Positions 1-9,864 of a stretch of DNA of 64,000 bases are shown here, one piece after another. Made by a program: the position numbers and the translations under genes. The stretch spans positions 496,001 through 560,000 of the forward strand of contig JARGPJ010000003.1 of assembly GCA_029212615.1 (NCBI GenBank), in the 5' to 3' direction. Under the pieces are notes generated by a model. The model had not been told where the DNA came from and searched no databases. It saw only the letters and a program-made list of their open reading frames with translations. The stretch's first letter is position 1, and every line of letters begins with the position of its first letter. Origin of the DNA: Verrucomicrobiales bacterium. Lineage in GTDB: Bacteria; Verrucomicrobiota; Verrucomicrobiia; Verrucomicrobiales; DEV007.

Positions 1-1
1 G

Positions 2-1240
2 GACCATGAAACTGAACTTCCCTACGGAGCCAGCCTGCTCAGTCTCGGCAGCCCCATCGAAAACGTCGGCTTTGCCGGTCAGAGAGTCGAAGAGCGCGAA
101 GACGAAACCGTTTGGCAGGTAACCGTCATGAACCACGGGAAAACGACTCAGACCCGGGACTGGTTTCTTGCCGCGGGACAACAAAGGACTTCGCCCCGAA
201 GCCTCACCCTTCAGCCCGGGGAAGTTAGAACGCTTGCCGGAAAGTTTCCGGACGAATCGGGAAAAGTTCGACTCATCCTCGAACCCGACGCCTTTCCCCG
301 CGATGACGAACGCTTCCTCCTCGTGCCCTCAAAGAAACCGCTCCTCGTTGCTCACTCGGTTGAGGCCGGAGCAGAGAAGTTCGTCACGGATATAATCGAC
401 AGCCTGGAGAACGCCCCTCTTTACGGTTCGACGGAAACAGATTCCGATACTCCGGATCTTGTCTTTTCCACCTACAATCCGCTTCAGCCGGACGATTTCG
501 CCACGCAGGCAGTGGTCTTCCTCCATCAAAAAAGCGTCCCGCGCGATTACTTCAAAGGACTGATCATCGCCTCAAATCACAAGCTCGTCAGAAACCTGAA
601 CTGGCAGGGACTCATTGCCCGCCGAACTCCCTCGATACCGGCCGCGCCGGGAGACCGGGTTCTTCTCTGGCAGGGAGAACGGCCACTCATCATCCTTAGG
701 TTACAACTGGGCCGTAAGCAGCTTCTCTTTAATTTCGACGTCGCGAAATCCAACGCGACAAGACTTCCGGCTTTTGTCATCCTCATCCACCGGTTTGCCG
801 ATCTTCTCCGCGAAGAAAAGATCGCCCGATTCGCTGAAAACCTCGACCTCGGACAAGCCCTCTCTCTCGCCTATGGAACAGAAGAAGGATCTCCACCGCT
901 GACACTAACTGAAGGTCAAACCTCGACGACGCTGCCTTTGAACCGAACCCAACATCTCTACGCTCCGCGGGAACCCGCCTTTTTCAATATCCGGCAGGGG
1001 GAATTTGTTCTCTTCGAAGGAAGCGCAAATTTTGCCGATACCCGGGAGGCTGATTTCTCAACGGCTTCGACTTATTCCGATCTCGGTGCCATCCCCGAAA
1101 AGGTAATCGAAACCCGGACAGTGAATGACCCCTGGTGGCCCGCATGGATTCTCCTCCTTCTAATTCTGTCTCTCCTTTGCTGGGCTGCCCTTTCGAACCC
1201 AAAGTCAAAAGAAGCAGAGTTTTCAACGATGGCGCCTTGA
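2..1240 (+). CDS. Membrane-anchored protein, C-terminal part (5' end outside window)
   Basis: The reading frame is open to the left edge, so only the last 412 residues are seen and the true start lies upstream. The visible part is mostly soluble beta-rich sequence. It ends in one hydrophobic segment (WWPAWILLLLILSLLCWAAL) about ten to thirty residues before the stop, followed by a short charged tail. A large periplasmic part with a C-terminal anchor resembles the BatA / von Willebrand-type membrane proteins common in Verrucomicrobia and Planctomycetes, but no VWA metal site lies in the visible part. That assignment is inference from architecture. The next gene starts 49 bases downstream on the same strand and may be cotranscribed. 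Confidence 0.55.
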   Translation, partial: DHETELPYGASLLSLGSPIENVGFAGQRVEEREDETVWQVTVMNHGKTTQTRDWFLAAGQQRTSPRSLTLQPGEVRTLAGKFPDESGKVRLILEPDAFPRDDERFLLVPSKKPLLVAHSVEAGAEKFVTDIIDSLENAPLYGSTETDSDTPDLVFSTYNPLQPDDFATQAVVFLHQKSVPRDYFKGLIIASNHKLVRNLNWQGLIARRTPSIPAAPGDRVLLWQGERPLIILRLQLGRKQLLFNFDVAKSNATRLPAFVILIHRFADLLREEKIARFAENLDLGQALSLAYGTEEGSPPLTLTEGQTSTTLPLNRTQHLYAPREPAFFNIRQGEFVLFEGSANFADTREADFSTASTYSDLGAIPEKVIETRTVNDPWWPAWILLLLILSLLCWAALSNPKSKEAEFSTMAP

Positions 1241-1289
1241 CCCCCTGCGGACCGGCTTTATCAGATACTCACGCACTGCCTGTTTTCCC

Positions 1290-2552
1290 ATGTCTCTCTT
1301 CGAACTGATCGCCGTCCTTCTCTCCATTGCCGCTCTCCTCGGCTACCTGAACGTTCGATATCTGAAACTTCCGACGACGATCGGAATCATGCTCCTGAGC
1401 CTCATTCTCTCGCTCGCCCTCGTCCTTGTCGGAATCTTCGTTCCCGCCATTGAGCAATTTGCCGAAGGGATCATCAGCCAGATTGATTTTGAAGACGTTC
1501 TTCTCGACGTCATGCTCAGCTACCTTCTTTTTGCAGGAGCCCTGCACGTCGACCTCTCTGATTTGGCAAAGCAAAAGTGGGTCATTGCGCTCATGGCAAC
1601 CGTCGGCGTAGTCATCTCGACAATCCTTGTCGGCAGCGCCGCCTATTTTCTCCTCCCTCTCTTCGGAATTGAAACAAAGTACATCTACTGCCTGCTCTTC
1701 GGCGCTCTCATCTCCCCGACAGACCCTGTCGCGGTCCTCGGCATTTTAAAGAAGGCGGGCGTCGGGAAAAGTCTCGAAACCAAAATCACCGGCGAATCTC
1801 TTTTCAACGACGGTGTCGGCGTGGTCGTTTTCCTTGCTCTTCTCTCCATCGCCACCGGAAAGCACGAACCCTCTCTCGTTTTCATCGGCGAGCTCTTTGC
1901 CGTCGAAGTACTGGGAGGAATCGCCTTCGGCGCCGCCCTTGGGTTTCTCGGCTACTTCCTCCTCAGCCGGATCGATAACTATCAAGTCGAGGTGCTCATC
2001 ACCCTCGCGCTCGTCACCGGCGGCTACAATCTTGCCTCTCACTTTCACCTTTCAGGCCCGCTTGCGATGGTCGTAGCCGGCCTCATGATCGGAAACCATG
2101 GACGATTGCTGGCGATGTCCGACACGACCCGAAAACACCTCGATCTCTTCTGGGAACTGATCGATGAAATCCTCAATGCGCTCCTCTTTGCCCTCATCGG
2201 ACTGGAGCTTCTCATTGTCGCGAACCAGTTTTCGATGCAGACGTTTATCCTCGGACTGATCATGATCGTTGTCGTTCTGGCCTGCCGCGCGATCGCTGTC
2301 TCAGTGCCCGTCGGTCTCCTTACAAAGAAACGACCGTTCAGCAAAGGCGCGATCCCCATGCTAACCTGGGGCGGTCTCCGCGGCGGCATTTCCGTCGCCC
2401 TCGCCCTTGCTCTTCCAGCGGAGGCCGACCGGGGCCTCTTCCTTAAGCTCACCTACATGGTCGTGATCTTCTCCATTGCGGTACAGGGGCTTACCATAAG
2501 CAAACTCTATCAGTCGATTAATCGAAAAGAGAACGCTCAGCCATCAAAGTGA
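1290..2552 (+). CDS. Na+/H+ (cation/proton) antiporter, CPA1 family
   Basis: A 420-residue polytopic inner-membrane protein with about twelve hydrophobic segments, which is the normal CPA1/NhaP length without a long cytosolic tail. The CPA1 core is visible: the SPTDPVAVLGIL segment near residue 140 and the following ESLFNDGVGVVVF segment carrying the Asn-Asp ion-binding pair. A later TWGGLRGGISVALALALP segment is also typical of CPA1 exchangers. It should exchange Na+ (or K+) for protons and serve pH and salt homeostasis. Ion preference cannot be read from sequence. The start is an ATG 49 bases after the preceding gene. The following gene is convergent. Confidence 0.9.
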   Translation: MSLFELIAVLLSIAALLGYLNVRYLKLPTTIGIMLLSLILSLALVLVGIFVPAIEQFAEGIISQIDFEDVLLDVMLSYLLFAGALHVDLSDLAKQKWVIALMATVGVVISTILVGSAAYFLLPLFGIETKYIYCLLFGALISPTDPVAVLGILKKAGVGKSLETKITGESLFNDGVGVVVFLALLSIATGKHEPSLVFIGELFAVEVLGGIAFGAALGFLGYFLLSRIDNYQVEVLITLALVTGGYNLASHFHLSGPLAMVVAGLMIGNHGRLLAMSDTTRKHLDLFWELIDEILNALLFALIGLELLIVANQFSMQTFILGLIMIVVVLACRAIAVSVPVGLLTKKRPFSKGAIPMLTWGGLRGGISVALALALPAEADRGLFLKLTYMVVIFSIAVQGLTISKLYQSINRKENAQPSK

Positions 2553-2690
2553 ACGCCGCCCTTCGTCACCGTTGCCAAACGTGAGGTGCGACGGTGACCT
2601 TGGGACTCCTTCCTGACACTCTCCTCTATTCCCCCGGAGTCATTCAGGACTCCCTGAGTAGACAAGAGAAACTCCGGTCGAATCATCCTC

Positions 2691-3179
2691 TCAGCAGGAC
2701 GTCGGCACCTGTAAAGCCAACTTTACTGAATGCGGAATGGCACCGAGGACAAAACTCAGACATTCAACTGCTCCGGTGGGCTTCCCGGGGAGAGCGATAA
2801 CAAGAGAACGATCAACAATTGCCGCGAGACTGCGGGACAAAATTGCATTGGGAGTGATCTCAAGTGAGCGCATTCTCATCGTCTCACCGAAACCCGGAAT
2901 TTCGACGCGCATGATTCCCCGAATCGCTTCAGGGGTAACATCGCGTAAGGCGACTCCAGTTCCTCCTGTCGTCAACACAAGCCCACACCCCTGAGATGAG
3001 AAAGCTCTCACGGTTCGCTGGATTTGATCGAGATCATCGGGAATGACCGCTTCCGCCAGCACATTCCACCCGTAACTTTCTGAGGCCTTTCTGAGTGCAG
3101 GACCGCCGTGATCCTCGTAGTCCCCCGCCGAAGCGCGATCAGATACCGTAATGATGCCAACAGCAATCGTATCGCTCAT
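2691..3179 (-). CDS. mog: MogA/MoaB-type molybdopterin adenylyltransferase
   Basis: A 162-residue protein of the MoCF-binding fold. The N-terminal VGIITVSDRASAG segment and the TTGGTGVALRDVTPEA segment (about residues 90-106) are the signature of MogA/MoaB/Cnx1G proteins, which adenylate molybdopterin before metal insertion. The length fits single-domain MogA/MoaB rather than MoeA. The sequence does not separate an active MogA from the MoaB paralogue. It lies 6 bases after the LysM lipoprotein stop, so the two are probably cotranscribed. No other molybdenum cofactor gene is in the window. Confidence 0.85.
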   Translation of the reverse strand: MSDTIAVGIITVSDRASAGDYEDHGGPALRKASESYGWNVLAEAVIPDDLDQIQRTVRAFSSQGCGLVLTTGGTGVALRDVTPEAIRGIMRVEIPGFGETMRMRSLEITPNAILSRSLAAIVDRSLVIALPGKPTGAVECLSFVLGAIPHSVKLALQVPTSC

Positions 3180-3185
3180 TAGCCC

Positions 3186-3926
3186 TTACTCAGAGAACTG
3201 AATCCCTCCTCCACCTCCAAAATTCGGCGTAGGAAAGGCGCCTGCAGCCTGCTGAGGCTGCGGAGGAACGGGAGGTGAATCAACACGGGGGTAAGAAGTC
3301 GACGCAGGCGATGATGAAGTCGTGGACGGATACGAAGGGGCACTCGTCGTCGTCGAAGGGTATGAAGGCGCACTCGCCGTCGAAGGGTATGACCCCACAC
3401 TCGATGGAGCCGTCGGCGCAGAACCTGATCCGTAGGAATTCCGGGCTCCCGAATAACTTCCCGCCGCAGAAGCTGTCGAAGCATTCATGGCGAGACCGGG
3501 AGGCGCTGCAGTGGGAATCTGTAAGGTCTTACCGGCAAAAATTTTCGTATCGCTCATGCCATTGGCAGCCTGAATCCTCGAAACACTGGTGTTGTACTTC
3601 GTCGCTATCGCTGAAAGGTTGTCACCCGACTCGATCCGGTAACTGACCATGGTTTCACCTGCACGAAGCTGAAAAGAGGGAGGCTCCGGAGTCGGCGCAG
3701 AAGGCATCGACGAAGGCGATGACGTTGGTGAAGCGGAAGAACCCGTAGAATATGAATCGGCGTAGCCCTCCGGCGTTGTCGGGTAGGCCGCCGGCGGCGG
3801 TGAAGCCGCTTCGACAGCTACCTCATCGCTCTTTCTGCTGCCGCAGCTAGCAGAGAAACTGGAAACAAAAAGGAGGCCGAGAAGACTGGAGGGGAGAAAT
3901 CCACGAAACATGTGAACAATTACCAT
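3186..3926 (-). CDS. LysM-domain lipoprotein, Ser/Pro/Thr rich
   Basis: A 246-residue secreted protein. A hydrophobic signal ends in a lipobox-like SFSASC, giving a lipidated Cys28. A single LysM domain follows at about residues 94-137 (start VSYRIESGDNLSAIA, end GKTLQIP), predicted to bind peptidoglycan. The remainder is low-complexity Ser/Pro/Thr/Ala sequence, including three imperfect copies of a SYPSTxSAP unit around residues 175-210, and a Gly-rich tail. The first ATG is preferred because AAGGGG (complement of 3933-3938) sits 6 bases upstream. The region upstream is strikingly AT-rich (3927-4053) and probably carries the promoter. It likely acts as an envelope or cell-wall protein, with no enzymatic domain visible. 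Confidence 0.85.
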   Translation of the reverse strand: MVIVHMFRGFLPSSLLGLLFVSSFSASCGSRKSDEVAVEAASPPPAAYPTTPEGYADSYSTGSSASPTSSPSSMPSAPTPEPPSFQLRAGETMVSYRIESGDNLSAIATKYNTSVSRIQAANGMSDTKIFAGKTLQIPTAAPPGLAMNASTASAAGSYSGARNSYGSGSAPTAPSSVGSYPSTASAPSYPSTTTSAPSYPSTTSSSPASTSYPRVDSPPVPPQPQQAAGAFPTPNFGGGGGIQFSE

Positions 3927-4053
3927 TTTAATCCCCTTCGATAAAGTTGAATTTTAAAAATTCCCAACTTTAATTCTCAAATTTTGATAATTTCGCAAAT
4001 TTGAATAATTAGAGAACAGGAATATACGGATCTTTTTAATTTCCTCACCCCAA
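3927..4053 (-). promoter_or_regulatory. AT-rich leader upstream of the LysM lipoprotein
   Basis: A strongly AT-rich stretch stands out from the GC-richer surroundings. It contains several A/T runs and TTTGATAAT and TTTGAATAAT-like hexamers between the end of sucB and the start of the LysM gene. It is the natural place for the LysM-mog promoter and for the sucB terminator. No single -35/-10 pair could be fixed with confidence. Confidence 0.35.
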
Positions 4054-5265
4054 CTAAGCCCCCACAAGGAGTCTATCCGGATGCTCAAGACAGTCTTTCA
4101 CTCTCACGAGAAAGGTCACCGCCTCTTTTCCGTCGACAATGCGGTGGTCATAGCTGAGCGCCAAATACATCATGGGACGTATCACGACCTCGCCGTTCAC
4201 TGCAACCGGGCGCTGTTGGATACTGTGCATCCCGAGGATACCTGACTGCGGCGGATTCAGAATGGGGGTACTGAGGAGCGATCCGTAGATTCCGCCGTTA
4301 GTGATCGTGAAAACACCGCCCTGAAGATCAGGAAGCCCGATCGAGCCTTCACGTGCCTTCGTCGCATAATCAATAATACCCTGCTCAATCTCCGCAAAGG
4401 ACTTATCTTCGCAATCGCGAACCACCGGAACCATGAGTCCTTTATCCGTCCCAACGGCGACGCCGATGTCGTAAAAATGATTTTCAACAATCTCATCACC
4501 TTCGATCTGCGCGTTAACTGAAGGTACGGCCTGAAGAGCATCGACTACCGCTTTGATAAAGAACGACATGAAGCCGAGCTTCACTCCGTGGCGCTTCACA
4601 AAATCATCCTGAACCCGCTTTCTCAGGGCCATGATCTCTGTCATGTCGACTTCATTAAAGGTCGTGAGAATTGCGGCATTCTGCTGGGCATTCACGAGAT
4701 GGCTCGCGATCTTCTTACGAAGCGGTGACATCTTCTTCCTCGTGGTACGATCCGTTGCCGGAACGACCGAAGCCGCCTTCGCTGGAGTATTCACCGCCGG
4801 GGTTGAAGCGGCATCGAGAACATCCGCCTTCGTGATCTTCCCGCCCGCGCCGGTTCCATTGATCGTCGAGAGATCGACTCCTTCGTCAGCGGCGATTTTC
4901 CGGGCAACCGGAGTGACTTTGACCTCATCGTCACTCGAAGCATCCGGGGTCGATTCAGATACATCCCCGGACGTTTCAGCCGATGATCCGCCTGACTGAG
5001 CCGGTTCTTCATTAGAACCGGATGGGGCATCTCCCTCTTCAATCGCGGCAACGACAGCTCCGATATCAAGTTCATCGCCTTCGGCAGCGCGATGCTTCAG
5101 AATGCCGGCTTTATCACTTTCCAACTCCGTTGAAATTTTGTCGGTTTCAATGGTGAGGATCACCTCACCTGCCTTGACGTAATCTCCGTCATTCTTGTGC
5201 CAGGTTCCAAGAGTTGCCGAAGTGATGGATTCGCCAACCGATGGGATCTTAATCTCGTGGGCCAT
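4054..5265 (-). CDS. sucB: Dihydrolipoyllysine succinyltransferase, E2 of 2-oxoglutarate dehydrogenase
   Basis: A 403-residue E2 with the full domain order. A lipoyl domain at residues 1-80 has the lipoylated Lys43 in ETDKISTEL. An acidic Ser/Ala/Glu-rich linker follows, then a peripheral-subunit-binding domain around 115-150 ([16 protein letters not shown]), a second linker, and the catalytic acyltransferase domain from about 170. The active-site signature DHRIVDG is intact, with His374 and Asp378. The enzyme moves succinyl groups from E1-bound thiamine to CoA in the TCA cycle. It lies 54 bases downstream of sucA in the same direction. No lpd (E3) gene follows, so E3 must be encoded elsewhere. 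Confidence 0.96.
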   Translation of the reverse strand: MAHEIKIPSVGESITSATLGTWHKNDGDYVKAGEVILTIETDKISTELESDKAGILKHRAAEGDELDIGAVVAAIEEGDAPSGSNEEPAQSGGSSAETSGDVSESTPDASSDDEVKVTPVARKIAADEGVDLSTINGTGAGGKITKADVLDAASTPAVNTPAKAASVVPATDRTTRKKMSPLRKKIASHLVNAQQNAAILTTFNEVDMTEIMALRKRVQDDFVKRHGVKLGFMSFFIKAVVDALQAVPSVNAQIEGDEIVENHFYDIGVAVGTDKGLMVPVVRDCEDKSFAEIEQGIIDYATKAREGSIGLPDLQGGVFTITNGGIYGSLLSTPILNPPQSGILGMHSIQQRPVAVNGEVVIRPMMYLALSYDHRIVDGKEAVTFLVRVKDCLEHPDRLLVGA

Positions 5266-5319
5266 AGGGATAAATACTGATACTAAAAAAAGGGGGGGAA
5301 GTAAAAACGGACCGCGCCT

Positions 5320-8103
5320 CTACTTATTAAATGCTTCTTCAACGAGGCGCTTCTGCTCCAATTTATGGATTGCCTTGGAACCGCTCGAAGGACTCGCCGC
5401 GGCCTGGCGTCCGGCATAGCGGACATGATGATCAGTCAGCTTTTGAAGACGGGGACCAACGAAAGTCCAGGCTCCCATATTGAGCGGCTCCTCCTGACAC
5501 CATACCCACTTCGTAGCGTTTTGATAATTAGAGGCGACCGCTTGAAGCTTCGTGCTGCTGAAAGGATAAATCTGCTCCAGTCGAATGATCGCAACATTAT
5601 TGATCTCGTGTTTCTTGCGAAACTCGATGAGATCATAATAAACCTTACCGGTGCAGAAAATAAGACGGTTGATACGATCAGCAGGACCGCGCTCTTCAAG
5701 CTCGTCATCGATCAGCTCCTGAAAATAAGTGTCTTCACCGAAGTCCTCGATTTTCGAGACACATCCCGGAAAAGTCAGCAGACTCTTCGGCGTCATAATG
5801 ACAAGAGGCTTGCGATAATCCTGATGCATCTGACGGCGCAAGGCGTGAAAATACTGCGCCGGTGTCGTCAGATTCAACACCTGCATATTCTGCTCGGCAC
5901 AAAGCTGAAGAAACCGCTCAAGACGGGCACTGCTGTGTTCAGGCCCCTGCCCTTCATATCCGTGCGGCAAAAGAAGCACGAGATGACTCGGTCGCTGCCA
6001 CTTCGACTCGGAAGAGGCAAGGAACTGGTCAATGATCACCTGAGCCCCGTTGGAAAAGTCGCCGAACTGCGCCTCCCAAAGCACGAGCGCATCGGTTGCG
6101 ACAAGAGAGTATCCATACTCAAAACCGAGAACGGCAAATTCAGAAAGGTGACTGTTGTAAACCCAGAGCTTCTGCTTTTGATCATCCTTAATATGATTCA
6201 ACGGCGTGTATCGCTCACGAGTCTCCGGATCGTAGAGAACCGCGTGACGCTGACTGAATGTTCCGCGACGGCAATCCTGCCCGGACAGGCGAACCATGAG
6301 ATCTTCCTTAAGAAGAGAACCAAAGGCAAGAGCCTCGCCGAAGGCCCAGTTGATACCGGCACCCCCCTCGATCGCTTCTCTCCTCGGTCCGAGAAATCGT
6401 TTTGCGAGTTTCTTATTCACGTTCACCCCGTCAGGAATCCCCGTGAGTCGCATCCCGATCTCACGAACTTCGTCGACAGGGATACCCGTGATCACCGGCT
6501 CGTGACTGTACTCAGGCTGAGGTTCGGTAACCGCCTCCGCCATCGAATGGCCTTCGCCCTTTTCCATGGCACTCTCAAGCTCAGCATACTCAGCATCGAG
6601 TCGATCCTGATATGCCTTTTCCACTTCATCAGCCTCTGCGTGGGAAAGGTCATTCCCTTCAACCAGATCGCGGCGGAAAATAGTCAACGGTGTGTCGTGC
6701 CCCTGAATATCACGGTAAGTCTTCGGCAAAGTGAAAGCAGGTTCGTCCCCTTCATTGTGACCGTGACGACGATAACATACGATGTCGACAACAACGTCAC
6801 GACCAAACTTCTGACGGAACTCAAGGGCCAACTCAGTGACGAAGAGCACGTCCATGGGCGAGTCTCCATTCACATGAAAGACCGGGGCTTCAATCATCTT
6901 CGCGACATCAGTGCAATAGACAGAAGATCGTGCATCCTTCGGAGTCGTCGTGAAACCGATCTGATTATTCACCACAAGATGAACGGTCCCGCCAGTGCGA
7001 TATCCCAAAAGCTGCGAAAGGTTCAAGGTTTCCGCAACACTTCCCTGCCCGGCGAAGGCGGCATCTCCGTGAATAAGAACAGGCAGGACCTGATCACGAT
7101 CCACAAACGAGTCGCGCTCCTTCGGATCACGGGCGCGTTGACGGGCCCGGGCCTTTCCTTCAATCACACCGTTGACAGCCTCGAGGTGACTGGGATTGGC
7201 ACCGAGATGGATTTTCACCGGATTGCCATCGACTTCCAGTTCCGAGTCATAGCCGAGGTGATACTTCACATCCCCGTCACCAGCGACGAGATTGGGAACG
7301 TAGTTCTCCGAAAACTCATAGAGAATCACCGTGAGCGGCTTACGCAGCAAATTCGCGAGCACATTGAGACGACCTCGGTGAGCCATCCCGATCATCATCT
7401 CTTCAACACCGAAACGCGGGAAAGCTTTCAACATGCCGTTGAGCGAGACCATGAGAGCGTCCCCCCCCTCAAGCGAGAAGCGCTTCTGCCCGACATATTT
7501 ACGGTGTAGAAAACGCTCAAAAAGCTCGGCTTCAGCCAACCACCCGAGAGCATCCTTTTTCGAAGCAACTGACGGGGCCGAAAGCTCGATGCGATTCTCG
7601 ACACGTTCGCGAATCCATTCACGAACGTCCGGAGTCTGGATATGCATGAACTCAAACCCGATCTTATCGCAGTAGGTGCGTTCAAGCCGGTCGATCATTT
7701 CACCCAGTTTCATGCGCCGGCCGCCTTCGTAAAACTGTGTCGAAACCTCCTCCTCAAGATGTTCGGGAAGAAACCCGAGCTCTTCGAGACTGAGGAGAGG
7801 CTGATTCGGACCACTTCGCTCCAGCGGATCCAGCCAGGCAGCGGTGTGCCCGAGGGAGCGATACTGGTGCACCATTGAAACGATGCGGGCCCTCGTGGCG
7901 ATATCGAGACCACCGACGACCTCGGTGCCGGGGTCATCAATCTTTACCCCGTCTCCTGAAGAAACAGGCTGAGTCAGCCCAAGCTCAAACCCTTCGAAAA
8001 ACATTGCCCAGGTCTCATCAACGGATTTGGGATCTTGCTTCCAGTCGGCGTATTTCTGGTCGATCAAATCGACATTCGCACGGGCGGATATGGAGTGGCT
8101 CAT
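5320..8103 (-). CDS. sucA: 2-oxoglutarate dehydrogenase E1 (thiamine-dependent decarboxylase)
   Basis: A 927-residue protein, the usual length for bacterial SucA. The N-terminal E1 helix motif (about residues 10-45, DLIDQKYADWKQDP) that docks the complex core is present. GMAHRGRLNVL (239-249), the thiamine pyrophosphate/Mg region starting GDAAFAGQG (346-354) and VNNQIGFTT (378-386) are typical of the family, and the transketolase pyrimidine domain fills the C-terminal half. It decarboxylates 2-oxoglutarate and passes succinyl to SucB. The gene is preceded by a 214-base intergenic region after folD, probably holding its own promoter. Transcription likely runs sucA-sucB. Confidence 0.97.
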   Translation of the reverse strand: MSHSISARANVDLIDQKYADWKQDPKSVDETWAMFFEGFELGLTQPVSSGDGVKIDDPGTEVVGGLDIATRARIVSMVHQYRSLGHTAAWLDPLERSGPNQPLLSLEELGFLPEHLEEEVSTQFYEGGRRMKLGEMIDRLERTYCDKIGFEFMHIQTPDVREWIRERVENRIELSAPSVASKKDALGWLAEAELFERFLHRKYVGQKRFSLEGGDALMVSLNGMLKAFPRFGVEEMMIGMAHRGRLNVLANLLRKPLTVILYEFSENYVPNLVAGDGDVKYHLGYDSELEVDGNPVKIHLGANPSHLEAVNGVIEGKARARQRARDPKERDSFVDRDQVLPVLIHGDAAFAGQGSVAETLNLSQLLGYRTGGTVHLVVNNQIGFTTTPKDARSSVYCTDVAKMIEAPVFHVNGDSPMDVLFVTELALEFRQKFGRDVVVDIVCYRRHGHNEGDEPAFTLPKTYRDIQGHDTPLTIFRRDLVEGNDLSHAEADEVEKAYQDRLDAEYAELESAMEKGEGHSMAEAVTEPQPEYSHEPVITGIPVDEVREIGMRLTGIPDGVNVNKKLAKRFLGPRREAIEGGAGINWAFGEALAFGSLLKEDLMVRLSGQDCRRGTFSQRHAVLYDPETRERYTPLNHIKDDQKQKLWVYNSHLSEFAVLGFEYGYSLVATDALVLWEAQFGDFSNGAQVIIDQFLASSESKWQRPSHLVLLLPHGYEGQGPEHSSARLERFLQLCAEQNMQVLNLTTPAQYFHALRRQMHQDYRKPLVIMTPKSLLTFPGCVSKIEDFGEDTYFQELIDDELEERGPADRINRLIFCTGKVYYDLIEFRKKHEINNVAIIRLEQIYPFSSTKLQAVASNYQNATKWVWCQEEPLNMGAWTFVGPRLQKLTDHHVRYAGRQAAASPSSGSKAIHKLEQKRLVEEAFNK

Positions 8104-8165
8104 CAGGTGGCTTTTCGGACTAAAGGAATAATCAACTACTCTCGCTTCAATCGTAGACGCTGGCT

Positions 8166-8187
8166 AGGGAAATTTCCTGAATTCCCT
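8166..8187. promoter_or_regulatory. Inverted repeat upstream of sucA
   Basis: AGGGAA and TTCCCT form a 6-bp inverted repeat separated by 10 bases, about 63-84 bases upstream of the sucA start. It lies in the only non-coding stretch of the folD-sucA region and could be an operator or part of a leader structure. No regulator can be named from the sequence. Confidence 0.25.
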
Positions 8188-8317
8188 GTCTAAACAAGGC
8201 CTCAGGCGGATTCAGATATGATTACGGCTGAGTCCGAAATCCGACCTCAGGAAAAACCTCTCCCCTCAATCGTTCCTGATCGGGTCTAAGCGGTTTATTC
8301 TCAGCCCGTCCCCTCCT

Positions 8318-9199
8318 TTATATCCCTGCCCTCATGCGGCAGGAACGGATCGTATTCGCCATGAGCATCGCAATCGTCATCGGCCCGACACCACCCGGAA
8401 CCGGCGTAATCGCGTCACACCGTTCTGAAACCGCCTCGAAATCGACATCCCCAACCAGTCGACTTCCCCGTTTCGCTGTCGGATCTTCAATCCGATTGAT
8501 TCCCACATCGATAACGACAGCCCCCTCTTTCACGTGCTCCGCTCCGATAAAACGGGGACGGCCAATTGCTGCGACGAGAATATCAGCCTCACGACATAGC
8601 GAAGGAAGATCTCCTGTTCGGGAGTGCGCAACGGTAACGGTCGCGTTGGCTCCGGCGCCTTTCCCCATCATCAGCAACGCAAGGCTTTTCCCGACAAGAA
8701 GACTGCGCCCCACAATGACCACATTCTTACCCGAAGTCTCGATACCGCTCTCAATCAACATCCGCTGGCATCCTGAAGGCGTACAGGGGGCAAACCCCGT
8801 CGGATCCTCCATCGCGAGTTTCCCGAGATTGGTGGGATGCAATCCATCAACATCCTTCGCCGGATCAATCTGAAGAATCACCTCATCTTCATTGAGGTGA
8901 TCAGGCAGAGGCATCTGCACGAGGATCCCGTGAATCTTCTCGTCCGCATTAAGCTCTTTGATCACTTCGAGAAGATCTTCCTGCGAAATATCAGCGGGCT
9001 TTTCAATCTTCACCGAATGCATCCCGAGCTCGCGGCATTTTCGATCCTTCGATCCGACATAAGCCTTCGAGGCAGGATCATCTCCAACAAGAACCACGGC
9101 AAGACCCGGCTGATGCCCGGCTGCCTTCAGCTCTTCAAATGATACAGCACATTCTTTATAAATGACTTCCGCTATTTTTTTACCTTCAATCAGTTTCAT
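8318..9199 (-). CDS. folD: Bifunctional methylenetetrahydrofolate dehydrogenase / methenyl-THF cyclohydrolase
   Basis: A 293-residue protein of normal FolD length. The catalytic Tyr47 and Lys51 lie in [10 protein letters not shown], the substrate motif VQMPLP is present, [11 protein letters not shown] follows, and the C-terminal signature [18 protein letters not shown] is intact. The NADP Rossmann segment [17 protein letters not shown] precedes it (one residue differs from the usual GRS-x-VGxP). It interconverts methylene-, methenyl- and formyl-tetrahydrofolate for one-carbon metabolism. The start overlaps the end of the upstream acyltransferase gene by 14 bases, so it belongs to the xylB-acyltransferase-folD transcript. 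Confidence 0.96.
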   Translation of the reverse strand: MKLIEGKKIAEVIYKECAVSFEELKAAGHQPGLAVVLVGDDPASKAYVGSKDRKCRELGMHSVKIEKPADISQEDLLEVIKELNADEKIHGILVQMPLPDHLNEDEVILQIDPAKDVDGLHPTNLGKLAMEDPTGFAPCTPSGCQRMLIESGIETSGKNVVIVGRSLLVGKSLALLMMGKGAGANATVTVAHSRTGDLPSLCREADILVAAIGRPRFIGAEHVKEGAVVIDVGINRIEDPTAKRGSRLVGDVDFEAVSERCDAITPVPGGVGPMTIAMLMANTIRSCRMRAGI

Positions 9200-9860
9200 T
9201 CTCAGGATTCATGATGCGCTCCAGCGCGGTTCGTGATGCTTCCAGTTCTTCATCGCTCTGATCAGGCAGCACGTCAAAAAGTGGGTCCAAATAAATATCA
9301 ACCGTAGTGAATGGCTTTGGAACCCGAAAACGATCCCAGCTCTTAAACTTCCAACAGGATCCATACTCGACGCGAACCGGCAGGATCTTGGCATCAGTAT
9401 GACTGGCTAGCTTGATTACCCCGGGACCGAGCCGGTATATCGGACCGCGCGGCCCATCCGGCACCACGCCAACATCGTAACCGGACTTAATCCAGTCCAG
9501 CAGGCCCAGGAGAGCAGCAGCCCCACGGCGTGAACTCGATCCGCGAACAGAGGCACAACCAGCTTTCGAAACGAGAGCCGCGATGATTTCACCGTCCCGG
9601 CTTGCACTGGAGAGAATGGCGCCGCGTCGTTCCGGCATGTATTTCAGTCGAAAATACGTCAGGACAAAGATTCGATTGTGCCAGAAAACCCAGATCAAAG
9701 GATGATCGGGAGTCTTTTCACGCAGCCCCCCGGGATCATGTAACCTCCAACGAAGGGTCAGCGAAATCACCGCGATCAGCTTCGAAAGCACCCAGGCAAT
9801 GCGGCGCGACTTCGGTGAGAGCCCCTCGACATCGAAACTCCTGGGTGTGGTTCTGCTCAT
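9186..9860 (-). CDS. DUF374-type lysophospholipid/lipid A acyltransferase-like protein
   Basis: A 224-residue protein of the LPLAT superfamily, DUF374 branch. Visible are a hydrophobic N-terminal stretch (residues 25-45), the FWHNRIF segment holding the His expected at the acyltransferase active site, [31 protein letters not shown] and VPDGPRGP. All of these are hallmarks of this family, found in lipid A or phospholipid acylation of Gram-negative envelopes. Substrate is unknown. The usual HxxxxD motif is degenerate in DUF374 proteins. The gene starts 4 bases after xylB and overlaps folD by 14 bases, so it is translated from the same message. Confidence 0.85.
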   Translation of the reverse strand: MSRTTPRSFDVEGLSPKSRRIAWVLSKLIAVISLTLRWRLHDPGGLREKTPDHPLIWVFWHNRIFVLTYFRLKYMPERRGAILSSASRDGEIIAALVSKAGCASVRGSSSRRGAAALLGLLDWIKSGYDVGVVPDGPRGPIYRLGPGVIKLASHTDAKILPVRVEYGSCWKFKSWDRFRVPKPFTTVDIYLDPLFDVLPDQSDEELEASRTALERIMNPENETD

Positions 9861-9864
9861 CAGA

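Noticed and set aside
2565..2598. 8-bp inverted repeat GTCACCGT/ACGGTGAC after the antiporter
   Set aside because: Considered as a terminator, but there is no T tract and the spacer is 18 bases. Left out as too weak.
3275..3646. 123-codon plus-strand frame inside the LysM gene
   Set aside because: It is the antisense reading of the Ser/Pro/Thr repeat region of a supported lipoprotein.
5365..7509. A 714-codon open frame on the plus strand opposite sucA
   Set aside because: It is wholly antisense to a well-supported SucA and shows no known domain. Long antisense frames are expected in GC-rich codon-biased genes.
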